Assembly (NCBI GenBank): GCA_028565635.1
Contig: JAOXYB010024290.1
Location: 1-25,483 of the forward strand
Reading direction: 5' to 3'
DNA length: 25,483 nucleotides
Source of the DNA: Phoronis ovalis
Lineage: Eukaryota > Phoronida > Phoronidae
Position numbers and translations under genes: made by a program. Positions 20,059-25,483 of this stretch are shown here, one piece after another. Below the pieces are notes generated by a model, which made no database searches, had not been told where the DNA came from, and saw only the letters and a list, made by a program, of their open reading frames with translations. Positions within the stretch are counted from its first letter, which is position 1; every line of letters begins with the position of its first letter.

Positions 20059-23000
20059 TCACAGATCCACGCACAGATCCAGCTGGTCTTCATGTAAATT
20101 AGTAGCGCACTCGTCAACTTTATTTACACTCGATAAAAACGCGTTATGGACGTCAGGAATGTCGAAACATATCGTTCCACCTCCTCTTTTAAACTGGCCA
20201 CTCTGAAAAGGCAACATTAGACAAGTAATTGCTGCGAGTAATTAATTTGTTAATTCCATAATCAGGAATACCGAATAGACTATTTGCATGCACTTGGTTG
20301 AGCCACCAGTCGTGGACCCAAACCTTTCCAGCATGTCGCATGCAGTTTGTGCATGAACAATGATGTAGTTTTACGTGCACTCGTACAATTCATTCATAAA
20401 ACGCTGCATTCTTCGCTTCCATACTGTGAGCCAAAGTTAATTTTTCTTTAATAGCCAAAGAAATGTGTTTTTTTTGTAATTTATATTAGTGTTTCAATAC
20501 ACATACAATTACTTATCAATATTTTTATTAGTTTGATTAAATTTCATCATTTAAGGCATTTCTAAAAGTTAGATTAAAAAAAACAGGAATTGTACCCAAC
20601 TGAAGGATACAGAGATCAAAAGGGTCCGATGGTGTTGCCCTCAAGTGCATGCAAATAATCTATGTTGTGATGTACTATTTCCATTGATGTGTCATGTTAG
20701 TCGATGTAGGCTTGGATATATGATTATTATTACATTATTACACAAAGCTTAACTTTAAGATACGATTATGTTTAGTCTACTCCTGATTAAATGCAATTTT
20801 ACATGGGGAACTTACTTGTCTATTGATGTCACCTATGCACATCCAAGTATTCCCTTTATCATCGGAAACGGCCCATTTGGAATGATCTTTATGTTCGGAA
20901 AATTTTACATCATTTGGTAGAAAAATTTCTTTGATATTTTCAATCTAGATAAATATCATATAAACGCAATGTTATTTTTTCAAGCGACTGCTTACACAAA
21001 AGTTTACCTAATGCATGATTCCGAAACATGTTACTTTCGGATTTTCATTCTACTCTTTGTTTCATAATGTATAAATAATCCAATTTTTGCGATTACTTAA
21101 TGTCCTCTAAATACATACAACAAAATGAAAACGTGATGATGACTCACTAAGAAATGATGAAATAGTGCATTTCGAATTTTGCAATACAATTTCTCGCAAA
21201 AAATGCTATAACTACTGGTCGATAGTTTAACATTGAAAAACAGTATTCTCGCCAGACCAGATGTCGCTGCATAGTGTCACATGTCGTCATTTGCATATGA
21301 ATTACGGACCTGCAATGCCCAGGCAAAGAATCTTTTATTTCCCAATTACTGCCAATTACGTATACCCAAGATACATTTAGAAGGGGACCCTCCCCTAACT
21401 TGTTTGGTACGTGGTTTTGCACTGTGTCTTGCAAAACTGTGTTATCCGCGGATGCGAAAAACATTACTGAATCTATTTTAGAATTACACTAAAAGGAAAA
21501 CTACATTTAAAACATATTATCACATCTTTTTAAAATGAACGTCATAATAAAATGCAACTCCCTGTTAAATAGCGTACGTACGTACAAGAGCCTACAGAAC
21601 AATCTTGTAAGCTTTGAAATGTTCTTTTTACATAGCTGTGTGCATCGACATCTGGCAATGTTAAACTGTCGCCAAACATTTAAATTTTTTGTGAGAAACT
21701 GTGCATTGCTAAAATTCAAAATGCACTATTTCATGTTACTGTTGATCTCATAATGTATAAATAATTGAAATTCCGCAATAACTTTGGCAAAACCATAACT
21801 TCCTTCAAGGCACCTGAATAAAAGTGAAAACGGCGACACCATCTAAAGTAGAACGTGGTATTTTGAAATGCTGATTTTTTTAAAGAAAAATGTTTTAAAA
21901 GATTGGACGTAAAATCAACATAGAAAAGAATTATCTCGCCAGATGTCGCCGAAAATCATAAGGACGGTAGTTAGAAGAGCTTTATGCACAAGGGACAATG
22001 CCAAATCATACGAAATATGCAGAATCACAGTGTGATGATTATCACCGTTTTTCTATGCGACATGTAAAGTATTGCCAAAACATTCCACATGGGAGTTTCT
22101 TTTCCATAACGTTTACGAAGTGTAAATATGTTTGTGACTATTTTCTTCCTCATGTATTTTCAAAATATTATTTATAACTTATTTGGTATAATCGGATAAT
22201 TTACTTTTAAGCGGCATGCTTCTCGCTACTTTTTGGGAGTGTCCGTTAGTAAAGTTCATGTTACGCAAGTGCTAGACAAAAGATTCTTTACACGGATGAT
22301 GGTGTACTTCTCATTTGATATGCAAATTACCACCGTTTTCCTTTAGTGTTGATTTCCCATGTAAAGCTAGTGTGGCAATATCTGACGAGATACTGGCATG
22401 GTTTTCTATGTTGATTTTACGTCTAATTTTTAAATAGTTTTTAGTAAAAATGACCATTTGAAAAATTCAAAATACCACGTTCTACATTAGGTGGTGTCGC
22501 CGTTTTCACTTTTAATCAGATGCCTTGAAGGAAATTATGTATTTCCCAAAGTCATAGCGGAGTTTTGATTATTTATACATTATGAGATCAACAGTAGGTC
22601 ATAATCCCGTTTCCATTGTGTTGTATGTGTTTTAGTGGACATTCGTTTTTCCTTAAGTTATCGCAAAATTTTTACATATTATTAATCAAAGGATACTGTA
22701 CAATAGTCGGCAATTTCCCTCATTTAGAGTAATCATGTCCTTAAGCACGCACGTTCCTTTTTTAGTTCTATACTTTTTATGGAAATGTTGTCAACCTTAT
22801 TACAGTAGTACCTGATAATCATCACCACAATAGGAATCTAAATTTCCTCTTCCAAGTTGCCATGTTTCAGTCCACAGATCGACACCAAGTGCAGGTGCTA
22901 CAATCTCCGAGTAAAGGTCTGAAAGTCAGATATATAAGGTGCGAATTGACTTGTACATTTCAACTTAATTATATCGGTTCATTTTATGTCGTCTCTGCAT

Positions 23001-24948
23001 CCAGCATTTGGAGGAAAAAGATGTAACACAGAATGTATAAAATAAACGCATAATAAGATATGACACAGATACTTTTGGTTAAAAACATGTACAAGAGTTA
23101 AACTAATATAATTGACAGCATACAGAACTAATCGAAGCAACGGAATTTATGGATAATTCTGAATGCTGTCAATCTTTCTATAAAACGACATGTAACTTTT
23201 TTATGCAGTAGGTAGATAAACTAGCATGCATCATTATACTACGTTTATTTATTTCAGCATATCGGGAATGCATATCAACATATACCTGCGTCCTTGCTGT
23301 TTTTAAATTTTTTGTACTTCGCAAAGCTTATAAATTCTTGTCCACCAATTGTATGCAGAGGTTCAGTGTTGTAAAATGGTGATTTTGTCACATGCTTCTT
23401 TTGCATTGCCGCCGACATGTGTGAATTATCTTTCTTGAACTTTTTTGGGAAGTTTTTTAAATACAACCACGGGTTATTATACAGCCATTGTTTACCTAGA
23501 ATTAAAACAACATATTGTGTTAATACTTTCAACTCCCTGTCGAGTTACAATTCTGGTTGTCTAAAAGAGCATGTAATCTGAATGCAAACTAGAGTTTTTC
23601 AGTCACATCCAGTCATGCTCTCAGGAATTACAGGCCAAAACTTCGGTCTGATGCCGATTATCTAAATTTTTTTAAGAATTTTGAATAATAATAATATCAT
23701 AAAGTAAGGCAAATTTTGCTATAAAGATAAATTATAGATGTTTATTTATTTGTAAGTCTTTTTAGTCTACTTGCCTACAATGTCCAATTGATCATAACCT
23801 AAGCTCATACACAAAAAGGTCTGTCCGTTCTTTCGCCCGGTATGTGGATACTGGTATTTGTCTGGATATGGATAGTGTGGCAAAGAATGAACCAACCAAA
23901 ATCCAGTGGACATATCAAATGCCAAAGAGCCTAACGAATAACAACAAAACATATTAACCATAAAATAAAGTAATATTTTGTTTTAAAAACGAGTAGCTTC
24001 ATTTATAGGTAATGCATGTTCTTCTAACGTTTCGGACTGGTGTGTTAGCTTAAAAATGCGATGATAGTTCTTTTATCTCTTCTATACATTGCACACCACA
24101 AATTACAACTTACTATGTATATATTTCACTTATGTCATGTTAAGCATTTCTTTAATCTGCAAGAACTTGACTCTTAAGCAGTGTTTAATTCATTGAAATT
24201 GACATCTAAATTTAAGATAATATAAATATACGAACCTTTCGTGTGTCCATAATAACTAGATGTTTTTCCATTTGGATTTTGATCGCTATACATGGCATAA
24301 GCCACATCCTATAAATGAGCAGTTGTAAATAAACAATTTTTCATACAGAGATCAGTTTTCTACAGATAAAATAATATACAGCATTTCTACATGTAAGCAA
24401 AATAAATGTTATTTTATATATGACTAGCATTATAACTTTGGTTTTTCTTTTGACATACTTATATATCATCTGTCCATTTTTCATGATACTTTCTTAACCA
24501 ATAATAAATTATAGGGGGTAAGTGATTTGTACAAGGTAAAGAAGTTATTTCTTTTTCTCTGTACTATTATTGGTTAAAATAGCTTGCGTAGGGAATAAGG
24601 GAATATACTTGAAGCAAAAAAAAAACTGCTCAACCTAAGGAATATGTTAGCGAGGTGTGACAAAGACTAGTTTAGTACAGATGTATATAAACACAATATA
24701 GCAATCATAGCTATATCGTTTTTAAAAATAACTAGCATGTTCAAACATAATGCTTACTTACCTTAGCTTCTAGATTATCATAGATTTGCTTCAATGTATG
24801 AGACAAGGCATGTCCGTAATCATCATTCAACGATGTGGGAGACAGTGTCCATTTTGGGTTATTTACGTCCATGTAAAAATGTCCGTAGCCTTCTTGGATT
24901 AAAGGATCTGTATGATCGGATATCGTCGGCAATTTGTAGATGATAAAC
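20059..24948 (-). CDS. DNase II-family acid endonuclease, missing first exon(s)
   Basis: Minus-strand exons in coding order: 24762-24948, 24236-24308, 23775-23930, 23286-23495, 22812-22918, 20816-20944, 20059-20202 (stop at 20059-20061). All phases close over 335 codons. DNase II cleaves double-stranded DNA at acid pH without metal in lysosomes or secretions, leaving 3'-phosphates. The fragment opens with the family WFIIYKLP motif; the W codon is split, so the signal peptide and N-terminal Cys are on an exon not found here. It keeps the catalytic YGHTKG histidine, the LVHS histidine, and DHSKW with the second catalytic histidine. FLC, WMCIGD and GGGTIC keep disulfide cysteines. The intron after 23775 has a GC donor. 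Marine invertebrate relatives are sometimes named plancitoxin-like; nothing here shows a toxin rather than a digestive or lysosomal role. Confidence 0.9.
21140..21745. repeat. Inverted-repeat pair (arms about 105-135 bp) in DNase II intron
   Basis: The left arm (about 21140-21275) reads ATGAAATAGTGCATTTCGAA, then TTTCTCGCAAAAAAT, then GTTTAACATTG and AGATGTCG. The reverse complement of about 21640-21745 reads the same words in the same order with scattered mismatches (roughly 70-75% by eye). There is no transposase. It is a foldback or MITE-like unit that abuts the next one. Confidence 0.6.
21738..22595. mobile_element. Foldback/MITE-like element with about 190-bp terminal inverted repeats
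   Basis: The left end (21738 to about 21930) and the reverse complement of the right end (about 22405-22595) both begin ACTGTTGATCTCATAATGTA and share ATTTCCTTCAAGGCA-like, GTGAAAACGGCGACACC and GTAGAACGTGGTATTTTGAA blocks, then GACGTAAAATCAACATAGAAAA. The arms look about 85% identical. The centre has no coding capacity. No clear target-site duplication was seen. A direct partial copy of the end (TCATAATGTATAAATAAT) also lies at 21062-21079. Confidence 0.72.
22919..23285 (-). other. DNase II intron (367 bp)
   Basis: Minus-strand donor GTATAT and acceptor TTTCAG, phase 1. No other feature is seen. Confidence 0.75.
23496..23774 (-). other. DNase II GC-AG intron
   Basis: The minus-strand donor is TGTAG|GCAAGT (exon end 23775) and the acceptor is TTCTAG before 23495. 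Only this GC donor joins GTA-G with GT-AAA-CAA in phase 1 and restores the IVGKQW sequence expected from the family alignment. The alternative GT donors nearby break the frame. Confidence 0.75.
23931..24235 (-). other. DNase II intron (305 bp)
   Basis: Minus-strand donor GTTCGT and acceptor TCGTTAG, phase 1. AT-rich, with nothing else recognised. Confidence 0.75.
24309..24761 (-). other. DNase II intron (453 bp) with a 13-bp inverted repeat
   Basis: Minus-strand donor GTAAGT and acceptor TTTATAG, phase 0. TTAACCAATAATA at 24494-24506 pairs with TATTATTGGTTAA at 24565-24577, spaced by 58 bp, and could form a stem or be the relic of a small palindromic element. Confidence 0.7.
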
Positions 24949-25483
24949 CTGAAAGAAAGCATGCGAGTTACAGTAGGTTTCCGAGTTATACTCTCTTCCG
25001 ATAAAGTACTAAATACTAGTTTGTGACAGTTAGTCAGATTTTTTTGACGACATCAGCTTAGTCTGTTAGGGAATCGCTAAGGACTCACAGCGGAATCCTG
25101 AATTCCGTAGGATGTTATACATACCCGGGATACATACACGATCGAGTAAAAAAAATCCATTTAGTGACCATTCAGCCTACTCAAGTACTTGCATGTATTT
25201 GGAGGAAAAGGAGGCAAAGTTATTTTCCTATAGATGTGAAAGGGTTATATTTTATTTTCGTATGGTGGGATTCATGGAATTTTATTTAGGAATGATCTTA
25301 TTTCGGTCTGTGAAATGCGATAAACCTAATATGTTTTATTTCCGTGCAGATACAGTATTTGCTGAATGAAAGTATGATAAATAACCCTCCATCGTAGATT
25401 CCTGTGGTGTATGCTGTAACCACTCTGAATGGCCGTCCAATATAATTATCTTCTTAGGAGTGTAGACTGTGATTTGGTTGTGT
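24949..25483. other. 5' flank or first intron of DNase II; no first exon found
   Basis: The exon starting at 24948 needs two upstream bases (TG) to complete its Trp codon, so an intron starts here on the minus strand. I searched for a signal-peptide exon ending in TG before a GT donor and found none that also carries the expected N-terminal Cys. A short perfect inverted repeat (CGGAAT...ATTCCG) lies near 25090-25106. Confidence 0.5.

Larger units (their letters stand above)
20945..22811 (-). other. Large DNase II intron with nested inverted repeats
   Basis: An 1867-bp GT-AG intron between the exons ending at 22812 and starting at 20944. Most of its length is repeat sequence, listed separately. 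Open frames on both strands here (21147-21753) follow the inverted repeats and have no family motif. Confidence 0.75.

Noticed and set aside
21147-21753. Several open frames of 66-105 codons on both strands in the DNase II intron
   Set aside because: They lie across inverted repeats, have no conserved motifs, and some mirror each other because of the palindrome.
25360-25483. Possible DNase II first exon on the minus strand ending SEW before a GT at about 25413
   Set aside because: The phase fits (TG|G gives the Trp codon), but the frame lacks the expected Cys and signal peptide and runs open past the supposed donor. It looks more like a repeat-derived frame.
1-25483. Bacterial-style systems: operons, CRISPR arrays, phage or defence genes
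   Set aside because: All recognised genes are intron-containing animal genes and no such signal was found; I see no evidence for an undescribed defence or mobile system beyond the repeats and isoform switch reported.

Overview
The window looks like nuclear DNA from an invertebrate animal. It is very AT-rich, its genes are split into short exons with GT-AG or GC-AG introns, and it carries decayed LINE retrotransposons and foldback repeats. Gene content, intron density and LINE type fit a lophotrochozoan, most likely a bivalve mollusc such as a mussel. That placement is an inference from style and needs a search to confirm. No prokaryotic, phage, CRISPR, rRNA or convincing tRNA feature was seen.

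Layout: (1) 552-2856, plus strand, holds the last three coding exons of a quiescin sulfhydryl oxidase (QSOX), with most of its ERV/ALR flavin domain and the C-terminal membrane anchor. The 5' part lies outside the window. Its last intron holds a degraded LINE C-terminus on the minus strand. (2) 2857-12995 is about 10 kb of mostly non-genic DNA. It contains an internally deleted LINE (3624-4300, minus), a weak candidate two-exon gene (4809-5495), two sets of diverged tandem repeats, and poly-C tracts. (3) 12996-18593, plus strand, is a complete ten-exon gene for a 465-residue intracellular protein with two GAPR-1-type CAP domains joined by a Lys-rich and Ser/Thr-rich linker. The coding phases close exactly from ATG to stop. 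(4) 20059-24948, minus strand, holds seven exons of a DNase II-family acid endonuclease, complete except for the first exon(s) encoding the signal peptide and N-terminus. Genes 3 and 4 converge, with 1465 bp between their stop codons.

The genes do not form an operon and no shared pathway is evident. QSOX acts in the secretory pathway, DNase II in lysosomes or secretions, and the CAP protein most likely on the cytosolic face of membranes.

The most interesting observations are in the CAP gene. There is a full internal CAP duplication in which one domain gained or lost an intron. The homologous intron has a GT donor in copy 1 and a GC donor in copy 2. Intron 4 has a GC donor and contains an in-frame stop followed by a canonical AATAAA, which suggests a built-in switch between a one-CAP (206 aa) and a two-CAP (465 aa) product. 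A third GC-AG intron lies in the DNase II gene. The DNase II gene also carries nested inverted-repeat (foldback/MITE-like) sequence in a 1.87-kb intron.
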